DNA of 64,000 nt from JAVBLG01 sp031553655 (GCA_031553655.1 JAVBLG010000091.1:3365-67364), one strand, 5' to 3'; shown: positions 16,592 through 25,094, counted from the first letter of the stretch. The notes: generated from the letters alone by a model not told the origin. Made by a program: numbers and translations.

Positions 16592-18211
16592 AGCAATTCT
16601 CCGAAGTTTTCATTCCGATTTGTTTTTGTAAAAGCCAGAACATTATTTTTATTTCTGGCCCTTGTTTCGGTCATGTTCGGGTGTACGGCTAAAACCGTGC
16701 CGCCTCCATCCGCCCAGGTGAAACAACAACCCGGGCCTTCGGCTTATGGTCCCCCGGTCGATTTCGAAAGCCGGGAAAGTTTCGTGCAAAATCTGCGTCC
16801 CGAAAGCATGGGGGTGCGGAGCTGGCGCGAACTAGCCCCCACATTGCGCAAAAGCTTGGCTTACGTCAACGCTAAACCACAGGACAACTATGCCATTAGG
16901 CGCGACGGTCTGGCCCTGACCTGGGGGCAGATGGCCTATACCTTGCGCAGTCTGGAAGGCGTTTTGCCGGCCCTGGACAAGGATCCGGATTTATTTTTGC
17001 GCAAATTCCGCTGGGTTCCCGTCGAGGGTGGCATCAAATATTCAGGATACTACGAACCCATGGTAAAGGCCAGCAGAACCGCCAAGCCCGGATACGCGCA
17101 CCCTATCTACTGCAGACCGCCGGAATTGGAACAGGTTTTGAGAGGGGGGAAAAAATATCATGCTCGCAGGGAAATAGACGAAAACGGTCGTTTACGCGGC
17201 CGGGGTTTGGAAATGGCTTATGCCGCCGATCCCGTGGACGTGTTCTATCTTCAAATCCAGGGGTCCGGGCGGCTGGCCTTTGACGACGGGGAGTGCATTA
17301 TTGTAAACTACGACGGGCAGAACGGGCACAAATACAAAAGTTCCGGTAAAATAATGCGCGAAAAGGGACTGCTGAACGAAGGACATATTTTTGAACAGCG
17401 CCAATGGTTCAAGGATAATCCCCATCGCGTGGCGGAAATATTGCACGAAGATCCCAGCTATGTTTTTTTTAAAGAAGGAACAAGCGGCCCTACCGGGGCT
17501 ATCGGCAAGGTCATCGATCCTTGGATGAGTATTGCCACCGATCGGGGATTTATACCTCTTGGCTCCATTGTGGCCTATGGCGTGAATATTCCGGATCAGC
17601 GCCGAGGGGACATGCCGCTCAGGGCCATAGGTTTTTCCCAGGATGTGGGCGGAGCCATAAAGGAAAATCGCATTGATATTTTCTGTGGCAGCGATTTCAG
17701 AGGTGAATATGTGGCCAGCCACCTCGATGCCAAAGGTCCGGCCTGGGTGCTGGTGTCCAACGATGTGGCCGGAGAACGCCTGGTGGCGTCCGCCGACGAT
17801 GGAGCGTACCGGGCTGAGTATCGCCCCGCCTCAACGGCGAGCTCCGGCGGTTCCGCCAAGGCTGACGTGAAGAAGCACAAGGAAGAAAAACGCGCGGTTG
17901 CCAAAACAGGCAAAGGCGGCAAAGCGAAGGGCGTGGCGGTTGCTTCCTCCAAATCCGGCAAGCAGACCAAGGCTGCGGCGGTTGCCCCCGCCAAGTCCGG
18001 CAAACAGTTAACGGTCGCGTCCGCGCCTTCGGCGGGTAAGCGCGCGGCTGCTGCCCAACCCACTCCTTCCAAGGGCGGCAAACAGGCTGTGGCAACGGTG
18101 GACAAGGCGGGCAAGCAAGGCAAACCCACCCCGGCCGGCAAGAGCGGCGGGGCCGCTCCCAAAGGCGGCAAGCCGTTAAAATCCGGCCCTGATGGTAAAA
18201 TACGCAAGTAA
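16586..18211 (+). CDS. mltA: Membrane-bound lytic murein transglycosylase A with Lys-rich tail
   Basis: A 541-residue lipoprotein counted from the ATG at 16,586. The signal ends in SVMFGC, with Cys as lipidation site. The MltA domain follows (about 65-300, including PVDVFYLQIQGSGRL), then the 3D domain (about 305-400) with RAIGFSQDVGGAIK and RIDIFCG carrying the catalytic Asp. It cleaves peptidoglycan to 1,6-anhydro ends. The last 110 or so residues are unusual: low complexity, Lys/Ala/Gly-rich, with repeated SGKQ and KGGK units, not part of normal MltA. The start is supported mainly by the lipoprotein signal; the ribosome site (GCGGGA) is weak. Confidence 0.92.
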   Translation: MHSNSPKFSFRFVFVKARTLFLFLALVSVMFGCTAKTVPPPSAQVKQQPGPSAYGPPVDFESRESFVQNLRPESMGVRSWRELAPTLRKSLAYVNAKPQDNYAIRRDGLALTWGQMAYTLRSLEGVLPALDKDPDLFLRKFRWVPVEGGIKYSGYYEPMVKASRTAKPGYAHPIYCRPPELEQVLRGGKKYHARREIDENGRLRGRGLEMAYAADPVDVFYLQIQGSGRLAFDDGECIIVNYDGQNGHKYKSSGKIMREKGLLNEGHIFEQRQWFKDNPHRVAEILHEDPSYVFFKEGTSGPTGAIGKVIDPWMSIATDRGFIPLGSIVAYGVNIPDQRRGDMPLRAIGFSQDVGGAIKENRIDIFCGSDFRGEYVASHLDAKGPAWVLVSNDVAGERLVASADDGAYRAEYRPASTASSGGSAKADVKKHKEEKRAVAKTGKGGKAKGVAVASSKSGKQTKAAAVAPAKSGKQLTVASAPSAGKRAAAAQPTPSKGGKQAVATVDKAGKQGKPTPAGKSGGAAPKGGKPLKSGPDGKIRK

Positions 18212-18251
18212 TTTATATAATTTTTTCTTGCCGGATAACGAAAAAATTTAT

Positions 18252-18286
18252 TAGAGCATTTTGCTCATTTCATTAGTAAAACGCTA
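18252..18286 (+). repeat. Short palindrome family D copy
   Basis: TAGAGCATTTTGCTCATTTC then ATTAGTAAAACGCTA. It pairs TAGAGCATTTTGCT with an imperfect complement. Related palindromes occur at 11,922 (start of repeat B) and 53,863. It lies between mltA and ilvD and could end mltA transcripts. Confidence 0.55.
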
Positions 18287-18361
18287 AGACCACACTGTGT
18301 AGTACGCGTTGGAATATATTGAAAAATGAACCGGTTTAAAACCGGCTGAAGGACAGTTCAC

Positions 18362-20026
18362 ATGCGCAGCAAAAAAATGACCCAGGGTTTGGAAAAAGCG
18401 CCGCATCGCTCTCTCTTGTTCGCGCTCGGCCTCACGCGTGAGGAAATATCGCGCCCCTTGATCGGCATTGTTAATGCGGCCAACGAGGTTGTGCCGGGGC
18501 ACCTGCATCTCGATCGCATCGCCGAGGCGGTAAAGGCCGGGGTACGTCTGGCCGGAGGCACTCCTCTGGAATTTCCGGCCATTGCGGTTTGCGACGGTCT
18601 GGCCATGAACCATGAAGGCATGAAATTTTCTTTGCCCTCAAGGGAAATTATCGCCGATTCCATTGAAATAATGGCTACGGCCCACGCTTTCGACGCTCTG
18701 GTGCTCATTCCCAATTGCGACAAATGCACCCCGGCCATGCTTATGGCCATGCTGCGCCTCAATTTGCCGTCCATTCTGGTTTCAGGCGGCCCCATGGCCG
18801 CCGGTGAATTCGATGGCCAGAAGGCCGATTTAATCACTGTTTTTGAAGGTGTGGGCAAGGTTGGACGCGGGGTCATGTCCGCTCAAGATCTCGAGCGCCT
18901 CACCGAAAGCGCCTGCCCCGGCTGCGGCTCATGCGCGGGCATGTTCACGGCCAACTCTATGAACTGCATGGCCGAAACCATTGGTCTGGCTCTGCCCGGC
19001 AATGGAACCATCCCCGCAGTCAGCGCGGCCAGAATAAGGTTGGCCAAGCAGGCCGGAATGCGGGTTATGGAGCTGCTTGAAAAAAATATCCGCCCGCGCG
19101 ACATCGTTACGGAAAAATCCGTGGGCAATGCCGTGGCAGTGGACATGGCACTGGGCTGTTCCACCAATACAGTGCTGCATCTTCCGGCCGTTTTCGGCGA
19201 AGCCGGGCTTGATCTCGACCTTGGCATTTTCGATCGGGTCAGCAATGTCACCCCCAATCTTTGCAAGCTGGCCCCGGCCGGAAGCCACCATATTGAAGAC
19301 CTGCACCGCGCTGGGGGTATTCCGGCGGTTATGGTCGAACTGTCCCGCCAGGGATTGATTGACGGAGAAGCCACAACAGTAACCGGAAAAACCGTGGCGG
19401 AAAATCTCGCCGAAGTGCGAGTGCTGAATCGCGACGTAATCCGCCCGTTGGAAAACCCCTATTCCAAGCAGGGCGGCATTGCCATTCTCAAAGGCAATCT
19501 CGCCCCTGAGGGCGCGGTGGTCAAGCAGGCGGCCGTGGCCCCCGAAATGCTCAAGCGCACGGTAAAAGCCAGAGTGTTCAATTCCGAAGAGGAAGCCATG
19601 GCCGCAATTCTGGCCGGCAAAATCCAGAAGGGCGACGGCGTGGTTATTCGTTATGAAGGCCCGCGCGGCGGGCCGGGCATGCGCGAGATGCTTTCGCCCA
19701 CAGCGGCCATTACCGGCAGCGGGCTTGGCAAAGACGTGGCCCTGCTTACCGACGGGCGCTTCTCGGGCGGCACCAATGGCGCGGCCATAGGCCATATATC
19801 GCCTGAAGCGGCTGATGGCGGGCTGATTGGTCTGATCGAGGAAGGTGACGATATTCTCATCGACATCCCTGAGCGCGTGCTGCAATTAAATGTTGCGGAT
19901 GACATTCTGGAAAAAAGGCGCAGCGCCTATGTGGCCCCGGAAAAATTGGTGTCTTCAGCCTTTTTGCGGCGCTATGCCCGCCAGGTGCGCTCCGCTTCAT
20001 CCGGCGCTAGATATAAGAATGATTAG
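18362..20026 (+). CDS. ilvD: Dihydroxy-acid dehydratase
   Basis: A 554-residue enzyme of branched-chain amino acid and pantothenate synthesis that dehydrates 2,3-dihydroxy-3-methylvalerate or -isovalerate. Family motifs are complete: CDGLAMNHEGM, PNCDKCTPAM and CPGCGSCAGMFTANSM (the three cluster Cys), then GCSTNTVLHLPA, GPRGGPGMREML and LLTDGRFSGGT. Length is normal. The start ATG is at 18,362 with a GAAGGAC ribosome site. Structured repeat B begins on its stop codon and separates it from thiS. Confidence 0.97.
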   Translation: MRSKKMTQGLEKAPHRSLLFALGLTREEISRPLIGIVNAANEVVPGHLHLDRIAEAVKAGVRLAGGTPLEFPAIAVCDGLAMNHEGMKFSLPSREIIADSIEIMATAHAFDALVLIPNCDKCTPAMLMAMLRLNLPSILVSGGPMAAGEFDGQKADLITVFEGVGKVGRGVMSAQDLERLTESACPGCGSCAGMFTANSMNCMAETIGLALPGNGTIPAVSAARIRLAKQAGMRVMELLEKNIRPRDIVTEKSVGNAVAVDMALGCSTNTVLHLPAVFGEAGLDLDLGIFDRVSNVTPNLCKLAPAGSHHIEDLHRAGGIPAVMVELSRQGLIDGEATTVTGKTVAENLAEVRVLNRDVIRPLENPYSKQGGIAILKGNLAPEGAVVKQAAVAPEMLKRTVKARVFNSEEEAMAAILAGKIQKGDGVVIRYEGPRGGPGMREMLSPTAAITGSGLGKDVALLTDGRFSGGTNGAAIGHISPEAADGGLIGLIEEGDDILIDIPERVLQLNVADDILEKRRSAYVAPEKLVSSAFLRRYARQVRSASSGARYKND

Positions 20027-20190
20027 GGCATGTTGCGAACGTAGTGAGCAATTGCCCGGACGGCCCGTGCGTTGTTAGGGCCATCCCATCACGGAGCATC
20101 CGTAACGTAGGCGGGAGCATTAGCGACCGCCGTACAAAATTCGATGCCGAGCCGCCGTTGAAGGGCGGCACAGGCCAACAAGACTCAGGG
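20026..20190 (+). repeat. Structured repeat family B, copy 2, in the leader of thiS
   Basis: Stems in order: GGGCA...TGCCC (20,026-20,057), GGACGGCCC...GGGCCATCC, GGAG.../AGGCGG...CCGCC, then GAGCCGCC...GGCGGC. The first and fourth stems differ in sequence from the copy at 11,922 but still pair. It begins on the last base of the ilvD stop and ends about 30 nt before thiS. It has no TPP-riboswitch core (no CUGAGA-type element), so it is not that switch. Confidence 0.75.
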
Positions 20191-20218
20191 CAAAAACCAC
20201 GCTTGCAGAGAAATTTAT

Positions 20219-20416
20219 ATGAAAATAAAGATAAACGGGGAAGAAACAACAACCGCCGAAGGGCTTTCCCTTTTGGATTTGCTCGCGGAGCAGGGGTTCA
20301 AGCCCGAATCCGTGGTGGTGGAATTGAATGCAGTTGTTGTGGAACGCGATTTCGCTGCTGTCACCCTTAAGGATGGTGACAGTCTGGAAGTTTTGCATTT
20401 TGTTGGAGGCGGCTAA
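20219..20416 (+). CDS. thiS: Sulfur carrier protein ThiS
   Basis: A 65-residue ubiquitin-like carrier ending in the required Gly-Gly (LEVLHFVGGG), whose C-terminus is thiocarboxylated to donate sulfur to the thiamine thiazole. The N-terminal MKIKINGEETTTAEG and ELNAVVVERDF are typical. One base separates its stop from the thiG start, so the pair is translationally linked. thiF and thiH are not adjacent. Confidence 0.95.
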   Translation: MKIKINGEETTTAEGLSLLDLLAEQGFKPESVVVELNAVVVERDFAAVTLKDGDSLEVLHFVGGG

Positions 20417-20417
20417 A

Positions 20418-21188
20418 ATGGCTGATGATTTTGTTTTGGGTGGGGCGACCCTGAAGAGCCGCCTTTTTATTGGTACGGGAAAATATGGGGCGGACGCGCT
20501 TATCCCCTCCGTGGCCGAGGCTTCCGGGGCCGAAGTGATTACCGTGGCCCTGCGCCGTGTTGAGAAGAGCGGGCAGGGTGTAATGGGGCATATTCCCAAA
20601 CACATGCGGCTTTTGCCCAACACCTCCGGGGCGCGCAACGCCGACGAGGCCGTACGTCTGGCCAGGCTTGCCAAGGCCGCCGGTTGCGGTAACTGGATAA
20701 AAATAGAAGTGATTTCCGACAACAAGCACTTGCTGCCCGATGGCTATGAAACTGCCAAGGCCACGGAAATTCTGGCCAAAGAAGGTTTTGTGGTGCTGCC
20801 CTACATGAACCCTGATCTCTACGTGGCCCGCGCCTTGCGCGATGCCGGGGCGGCGGCGATAATGCCTCTCGGCTCGCCCATAGGCAGCAATAGAGGCTTA
20901 CGCACAAAAGAGATGATTGGCATTCTGATCGAAGAATTCGATCTGCCCATAATTGTGGACGCCGGTATCGGGCGGCCCTCGGAAGCTTGCAAAGCCATGG
21001 AAATGGGGGCCGCCGCCTGTTTGGTCAATACGGCCATAGCCAGCGCTTCCGATCCCATAGCCATGGCCGCGGCTTTCAAGGCTGCCATAGAGGCCGGGCG
21101 TACAGCCTGGCTGGCCGGGCTGGGGCCGCAAAGCAGCGGTGAGGCCAGTGCTTCGTCGCCGTTGACCGGATTCTTGGGGGGGAGATAG
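20418..21188 (+). CDS. thiG: Thiazole synthase ThiG
   Basis: A 256-residue TIM-barrel enzyme that builds the thiazole phosphate from deoxyxylulose 5-phosphate, dehydroglycine and ThiS thiocarboxylate. Motifs: LGGATLKSRLFIGTGKY at the start, EVITVALRRV, WIKIEVISD (Schiff-base Lys region) and VDAGIGRPSEACKAMEMGA. The start at 20,418 (MADDF) gives the family N-terminus; a longer frame upstream overlaps thiS and is spurious. Confidence 0.96.
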   Translation: MADDFVLGGATLKSRLFIGTGKYGADALIPSVAEASGAEVITVALRRVEKSGQGVMGHIPKHMRLLPNTSGARNADEAVRLARLAKAAGCGNWIKIEVISDNKHLLPDGYETAKATEILAKEGFVVLPYMNPDLYVARALRDAGAAAIMPLGSPIGSNRGLRTKEMIGILIEEFDLPIIVDAGIGRPSEACKAMEMGAAACLVNTAIASASDPIAMAAAFKAAIEAGRTAWLAGLGPQSSGEASASSPLTGFLGGR

Positions 21189-21191
21189 TTT

Positions 21192-21241
21192 TTGGGGGAA
21201 GAAAGGGAAAATTTTTCAAAATTTTCCCTTTCTTCCCCCAA
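21192..21241 (+). terminator. Strong hairpin after thiG
   Basis: A 21-bp near-perfect stem: TTGGGGGAAGAAAGGGAAAA with its complement TTTTCCCTTTCTTCCCCCAA around TTTTTCAAAA. The AT-rich tip and purine arm resemble hairpins at 22,619 and 63,908. No long T run follows on the plus strand, so efficiency as an intrinsic terminator is uncertain. Confidence 0.65.
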
Positions 21242-21279
21242 GTTCCCAATAAACTAAATACGCCGGAGGCCAATCCGTA

Positions 21280-22611
21280 ATGAGCAACCGACTTCAATAC
21301 CGCGAACATCTGCTTTCTATTTTTGACACGGCCGTGCGGGCGGTGGCCCCTGACGGGGCGCTTATGCGCAATATGCGCCTGGAAGGAGACAAACTGTACG
21401 CCGGGGAGCGTGTTTACGATCTGGCGAAATTCAAACGCATCTTCGTGTTGGGCGGCGGCAAAGGGGCCGCGCCCATGGCCAAGGCCATAGAAGAACTTTT
21501 TGGCGAGCGACTGGCCGACGGAATGGTGGTGGTCAAATATGATCACACCCTGCCGCTGAAACATATTGGGCTTATGGAAGCCTCGCACCCGGTACCAGAC
21601 GCTTCCGGTGAAAAGGCGGCCGCAAAAATTTTGGAAATGGCGCAACAGGCCGGAGAGGGTGACCTTGTCATCTGCGTGTTCACTGGCGGGGCCAGCGCTC
21701 TCACTCCGGCCCCGGCCGAGGGCATTACCCTGGAAGACATACAGAAAACAACTTCGGCGCTTCTGTCCTGCGGAGCCACCATCCATGAGCTTAATGCCGT
21801 GCGCAAGCATCTTGGCCGCTTCGGAGGCGGCATGCTGGCCAAGGCGGCCTATCCGGCTGAAGTTTTGTCGCTGATCGTCTCCGACGTGATAGGAGACGAT
21901 TTGAGCGTAATTGCTTCCGGCCCCACCGCGCCCGATCCGTCCAGCTTTGCCGATTGCGATGAAATCATAAAACGTTTTGGTATAGCTGACAAACTGCCCC
22001 TGGCCGTAGCCAAACGCCTTGCCGATGGGCTGAAAGGGCTTGTTGACGAAACGCCTAAGCCGGGCGATCCCCTTTTCGCCAAAGTTCACAATATTTTGGC
22101 GGCCACCAATCACCAGGCCCTTGAGGCGGCCTGGAAAAAAGCCGAAGAATTTGGCTATGCGCCACGCATTATTACGGAAAAAATGATGGGCGAGGCCCGT
22201 GAGCAAGCCGAAGCGTTGATCTCCGAGGCCCGCGCGGCCTGCGGAAAGCCTGCGTCCGGTTCTGCCCCGCTGTGCCTGTTGGCCGGGGGCGAAACCACGG
22301 TGAGCATTCGCGGTAAGGGCAAGGGCGGCCGCAATCAGGAAATGGCCCTGAAAGCCGCTTTGTGCCTGGAAGGCGACAGCCGAATCTGCGGCCTCTTCGC
22401 CGGTACCGATGGAACCGACGGCCCCACGGACGCCGCGGGAGGCTTTGCCTTTGCCGATTCTGTGGCGCTGATGAAGCCCATCGGTGACCCCAATGCCTAT
22501 TTAGACGACAATAACAGTTACGTCATTTTAAAAGGTGGCGGCGATCTTCTGATCACCGGCCCCACCTTGACCAATGTGATGGATTTAGCAATTATTCTGG
22601 TAAATAAATAA
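21280..22611 (+). CDS. Glycerate 2-kinase (MOFRL family)
   Basis: A 443-residue DUF4147/MOFRL enzyme. The N-terminal half has VLGGGKGAAPMAKAIEE and ASHPVPDASGEKAA. FTGGASALTPAPAEGITL is the nucleotide-binding glycine loop. The C-terminal MOFRL domain has LLAGGETTVSIRGKGKGGRN and DGTDGPTDAAGG. Members phosphorylate D-glycerate to 2-phosphoglycerate in serine or glyoxylate metabolism; older annotations call them hydroxypyruvate reductase. It has its own ribosome site (CGGAGG) and no operon partner. Confidence 0.92.
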   Translation: MSNRLQYREHLLSIFDTAVRAVAPDGALMRNMRLEGDKLYAGERVYDLAKFKRIFVLGGGKGAAPMAKAIEELFGERLADGMVVVKYDHTLPLKHIGLMEASHPVPDASGEKAAAKILEMAQQAGEGDLVICVFTGGASALTPAPAEGITLEDIQKTTSALLSCGATIHELNAVRKHLGRFGGGMLAKAAYPAEVLSLIVSDVIGDDLSVIASGPTAPDPSSFADCDEIIKRFGIADKLPLAVAKRLADGLKGLVDETPKPGDPLFAKVHNILAATNHQALEAAWKKAEEFGYAPRIITEKMMGEAREQAEALISEARAACGKPASGSAPLCLLAGGETTVSIRGKGKGGRNQEMALKAALCLEGDSRICGLFAGTDGTDGPTDAAGGFAFADSVALMKPIGDPNAYLDDNNSYVILKGGGDLLITGPTLTNVMDLAIILVNK

Positions 22612-22618
22612 TTTTTTA

Positions 22619-22708
22619 TTGGGGGATAGGGAAGAAAAATTTTGAAAACCCGTTCGTGCTGAGTGAAGCGAAGCCGAACTCGTCCATAAAGATCCTTCCC
22701 TTCCCCCA
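22619..22708 (+). terminator. Hairpin after glycerate kinase
   Basis: GGGGGATAGGGAAG (22,621-22,634) pairs with CTTCCCTTCCCCC (22,695-22,707), enclosing an inner stem. It resembles the hairpin after thiG and probably ends the kinase transcript. Confidence 0.5.
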
Positions 22709-22727
22709 TCTTTCCTTATATAGTATT

Positions 22728-22790
22728 ACTCTTCCGGTACTCGGCTGGAATAAAAAGGATTTTTTGACGCAGCCGGGAACGAAAAAGTGC
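22728..22790 (-). repeat. Repeat family C, partial copy
   Basis: The plus strand reads GGTACTCGGCTGGAATAAAA, then AGGATTTTTTGACGCAGCCG, then GGAACGAAAAAGTG. It matches the 62.5-kb copy (GTACTCGACCGGAGTAAAAA and ATTTTTCTGACGCAGGCAG), but only one half of the palindrome is clear. Confidence 0.5.
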
Positions 22791-22805
22791 TCGTGACGAC
22801 TCTGC

Positions 22806-24035
22806 CTATGGCGCTTCTTCCTTTATAGGCAAATTAACCACAGCCGCCAGAAGGGCCAGCGCCACGTCTATATACCATACCCACAAAAAGCTGCCGTAAT
22901 GCTGCATGGCCAGCCCGCCCAGCCAGGCCCCCAGAAATGCCCCCACCTGATGGGTAAGCAGAGTCAGACCGAACAGGGTGGACAAATAGCGCAGGCCAAA
23001 CAGTTTGCCGACTATTCCGGCCGTGGGCGGCACCGTGGCCAACCAGGTAAATCCGGTGGCGGCGGCGAAAATGTAAAAGGTAAGCGGCGTTTTGGGCGCC
23101 ATCAGATAGGCGAAAATCATTGCCGCCCGACTGGCATAGAGCACCGCCAAAATATATTTCATGCGAAAATGTTTGCCCAACATCCCAGCCCCGATGCTCC
23201 CCGCGATATTGCACAGTCCGATTATGGAAAGCGACGCGGCGGACACTGTGGCGGAATGCCCGCAAAGAGCTACTTCCCCCGGAAGATGGGTGGTCAGAAA
23301 AGCTACATGAAAGCCGCAGGTGAAAAAACCGGCATGCAGCAAAATGTAACTGCGATCACGCATAGCGGTGCGTAATTGATCGCGTAGTCCCTCCTTGGCC
23401 ATGATCGGGGAATCTGGAACCGCAACAGGCGAATCGGTTGTTTTGCTTGAACACAGCTTACGCCCAAGGGGAATGGAGGCCAAACCGCAAAGGCCTAGCA
23501 TTGCCAACGCGCTGAAATGGCCCCACATATTCATAAAAAATTGCACTATGGGGGCAAAAGCGAACTGTCCTACGGAGCCTCCGGCATTGATTATACCACT
23601 GGCCATGGAACGATTCTCCGGGGGCAGGCGTTTGGCGGTAATGCCGAAAAGCACCGAAAAACTCCCGGCCGCCGCTCCGGCCGGAGACAATATGCCCAAA
23701 GTAAACGTAAGTAACCATACATTGTTGGCCCATATGGTGCCGACCTGCCCGGCCACTATCAGCAATGCCCCAAAGACCAGTACGGTGAAAGCATTTTTTT
23801 TGTCGGCATAGGCTCCGAAAATAGGCTGAAAAACTCCCCACAACAGCTGGCCAATGGCTAAGGCCAAGCTCACCTCAACAATATCCATGTTGGTGGAGTT
23901 GGTTATGGGATGCACAAAAAGCCCCACAGTCTGGCGTATGCCCATGGTAATCATCAGAATGGCCCCGGCTAGAGCTACAACCACCCAAGTTCCCGCGGCT
24001 GAAGCGGTTGGGGTGAGATAGTTTATTTTAGGCAT
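22806..24035 (-). CDS. MFS transporter (OFA/NarK-like 12-helix type)
   Basis: A 409-residue, 12-helix membrane transporter. The ATG at 24,035 (MPKINYLTP) was chosen because GGAGG lies 7 nt upstream; the frame extends further but without a ribosome site. GAYADKKNAFTVLVFGALL is the MFS loop motif. RQTVGLFVHPITNSTNM and LLTHQVGAFLGAWLGG resemble the group of putative monocarboxylate or oxalate:formate antiporters. Substrate is unknown. A palindrome just upstream (24,051-24,070) suggests local repression. Confidence 0.85.
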   Translation of the reverse strand: MPKINYLTPTASAAGTWVVVALAGAILMITMGIRQTVGLFVHPITNSTNMDIVEVSLALAIGQLLWGVFQPIFGAYADKKNAFTVLVFGALLIVAGQVGTIWANNVWLLTFTLGILSPAGAAAGSFSVLFGITAKRLPPENRSMASGIINAGGSVGQFAFAPIVQFFMNMWGHFSALAMLGLCGLASIPLGRKLCSSKTTDSPVAVPDSPIMAKEGLRDQLRTAMRDRSYILLHAGFFTCGFHVAFLTTHLPGEVALCGHSATVSAASLSIIGLCNIAGSIGAGMLGKHFRMKYILAVLYASRAAMIFAYLMAPKTPLTFYIFAAATGFTWLATVPPTAGIVGKLFGLRYLSTLFGLTLLTHQVGAFLGAWLGGLAMQHYGSFLWVWYIDVALALLAAVVNLPIKEEAP

Positions 24036-24050
24036 GCAATCCTCCATAAA

Positions 24051-24070
24051 ATATGTGTATATGCACATAT
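24051..24070 (-). promoter_or_regulatory. Palindromic operator candidate upstream of the MFS gene
   Basis: ATATGTGTATATGCACATAT is a 20-bp near-perfect palindrome (one mismatched pair), 16 bp upstream of the MFS start codon. A dimeric repressor site is likely; no regulator gene is adjacent. Confidence 0.45.
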
Positions 24071-24211
24071 AGGATGCAAACCTGTTAGTCAAGCGTCCGT
24101 GTTTATGTAACACCCATTTTATGACCTTCATTGCCTGGAAAATTCAAGCTGACCTATTGCCAATAAGGATTGCCAAAGGATACGCGTCTGGGTTAATTTG
24201 ATTTTTGAAGC

Positions 24212-24376
24212 GTTTCAATCCACAGCCAGCTCCATCCGCCGACTGACTTCGTCCGCGGCGAATAGGAACCGTGCGGATTGCCCCTCCCCGAAGGGGGGGA
24301 TTTCTTCGACGTCGTCGTTTTGTCAATCAATTTTTCCCCCTGAAGGGGGAGGTTTCAGACCATAAAGGAAATTCTG
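24212..24376 (+). repeat. Repeat family A copy forming the leader of creA
   Basis: GTTTCAATCCACAGCCAGCT starts a unit also found at 58,202 and, inverted, at 7,738. Here and at 58 kb it continues into GTCGTTTTGTCAATCAATTT, a GGGGGAGG stretch and CATAAAGGAAATTCTG. The last part is the ribosome site of creA, so the repeat includes a complete translation-initiation leader. Confidence 0.75.
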
Positions 24377-24841
24377 ATGAAATTTGGCAAGTTGGTTATC
24401 TTTGCTCTGATGTCCGCGCTGTCGGCCATGCCCTGTGCGGCTTTGGCCAAAGACGGGGAATTGGAATGCGTGACCACGGAGTGGAAACTGTTGGGTAAAA
24501 ATCACGCGGTCTGCGTTTACGCCTTCAGCGATCCGGATATACCGGGCGTGAGCTGCTATATAAGCCAGGCCAAAACCGGAGGCATTTCCGGAACAGTGGG
24601 ACTGGCCGAAGACCCTTCCAACTTCGATCTGTCTTGCGTGAGAAGCGGTCCTATCGATATTCCGGCCAAACTGCCGCGTAAAGATAACGTTTTCAAGGAA
24701 TCCACCAATATATTCTTCAAGGCTACCAGGGTTACCAGAATATGGGACGCTGAACGCTCCAACCTGATTTACCTGGCTGTGAGCCGCCATTTGATAGCCG
24801 GTTCGCCCTTTAACTCGGTGTCGGTTGTGCCTGTAAAATAA
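24377..24841 (+). CDS. creA: CreA-family periplasmic protein
   Basis: A 154-residue exported protein with a signal peptide (MKFGKLVIFALMSALSAMPC, cleavage near ALA-KD). The conserved CreA core is clear: DPDIPGVSCYISQAKTGGIS, AEDPSNFDLSCVRSGPI and FKATRVTRIWDAERSNLIYL, with paired Cys likely disulfide-bonded. Molecular function of CreA is not established. The leader is a repeat of family A. Confidence 0.9.
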   Translation: MKFGKLVIFALMSALSAMPCAALAKDGELECVTTEWKLLGKNHAVCVYAFSDPDIPGVSCYISQAKTGGISGTVGLAEDPSNFDLSCVRSGPIDIPAKLPRKDNVFKESTNIFFKATRVTRIWDAERSNLIYLAVSRHLIAGSPFNSVSVVPVK

Positions 24842-24940
24842 TATTTGAAATTTTTTTTACAAAACGCTGTACATTCTTTTTGTTTTGATATAGATTGCCT
24901 TTCGGTTCTTCGGTGAAAAACGAAGGCAACAAAAGAATAC

Positions 24941-25018
24941 GTCCTCATCGTCTAGCCTGGCCCAGGACAACGGCCTTTCACGCCGTCGACGGGGGTTCAA
25001 ATCCCCCTGAGGACGCCA
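24941..25018 (+). tRNA. tRNA-Glu (anticodon TTC), CCA encoded
   Basis: The 78-nt cloverleaf has acceptor GTCCTCA/TGAGGAC, a D arm around TAGCCTGG, anticodon stem CGGC/GCCG with loop CTTTCAC (anticodon TTC), and T arm GGGGGTTCAAATCCCCC. CCA is encoded. Its 3' 49 bp are the integration target of two elements. Confidence 0.97.
24970..25018 (+). repeat. attL: tRNA-Glu 3' end (direct repeat 1)
   Basis: The 49 bp from the anticodon stem to CCA. It is repeated without mismatch at 34,672 and with three mismatches at 45,256, and marks the left end of element 1. Confidence 0.9.
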
Positions 25019-25028
25019 TTAAAATCAT

Positions 25029-25058
25029 GGACTTGGAGTAAAATCCAAGTCCTTTTTT
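25029..25058 (+). terminator. tRNA-Glu terminator
   Basis: GGACTTGGA...TCCAAGTCC followed by TTTTTT, 10 nt past the tRNA. A diverged form (GGGCTTGGAGTAAAATTTAA) follows the third att copy near 45,315, as expected if that is the displaced chromosomal tRNA end. Confidence 0.85.
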
Positions 25059-25062
25059 CGTA

Positions 25063-25094
25063 GTGGGGCAAATTTGCCCCACGCTCTGCCCCAC
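25063..25094. promoter_or_regulatory. Candidate left arm-type integrase sites, element 1
   Basis: GTGGGGC (25,063), GCCCCAC (25,076) and GCCCCAC (25,088). The same 7-mer recurs at the other end of the element next to int (34,539, 34,551, and TGGGGCA at 34,644). Confidence 0.45.

Noticed and set aside
20026..20218. TPP riboswitch upstream of thiS
   Set aside because: The conserved thi-box core sequences are absent, and the same element precedes an unrelated MFS gene.
24212..24250. GTTTCAATCCAC resembles the end of type I-C CRISPR repeats
   Set aside because: Each copy is single, copies are kilobases apart, the unit is over 80 bp, and no cas genes or spacer periodicity are present.
24204..24376. 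creA under a canonical riboswitch
   Set aside because: No known riboswitch consensus is recognised; the same leader exists without a gene at 58 kb.
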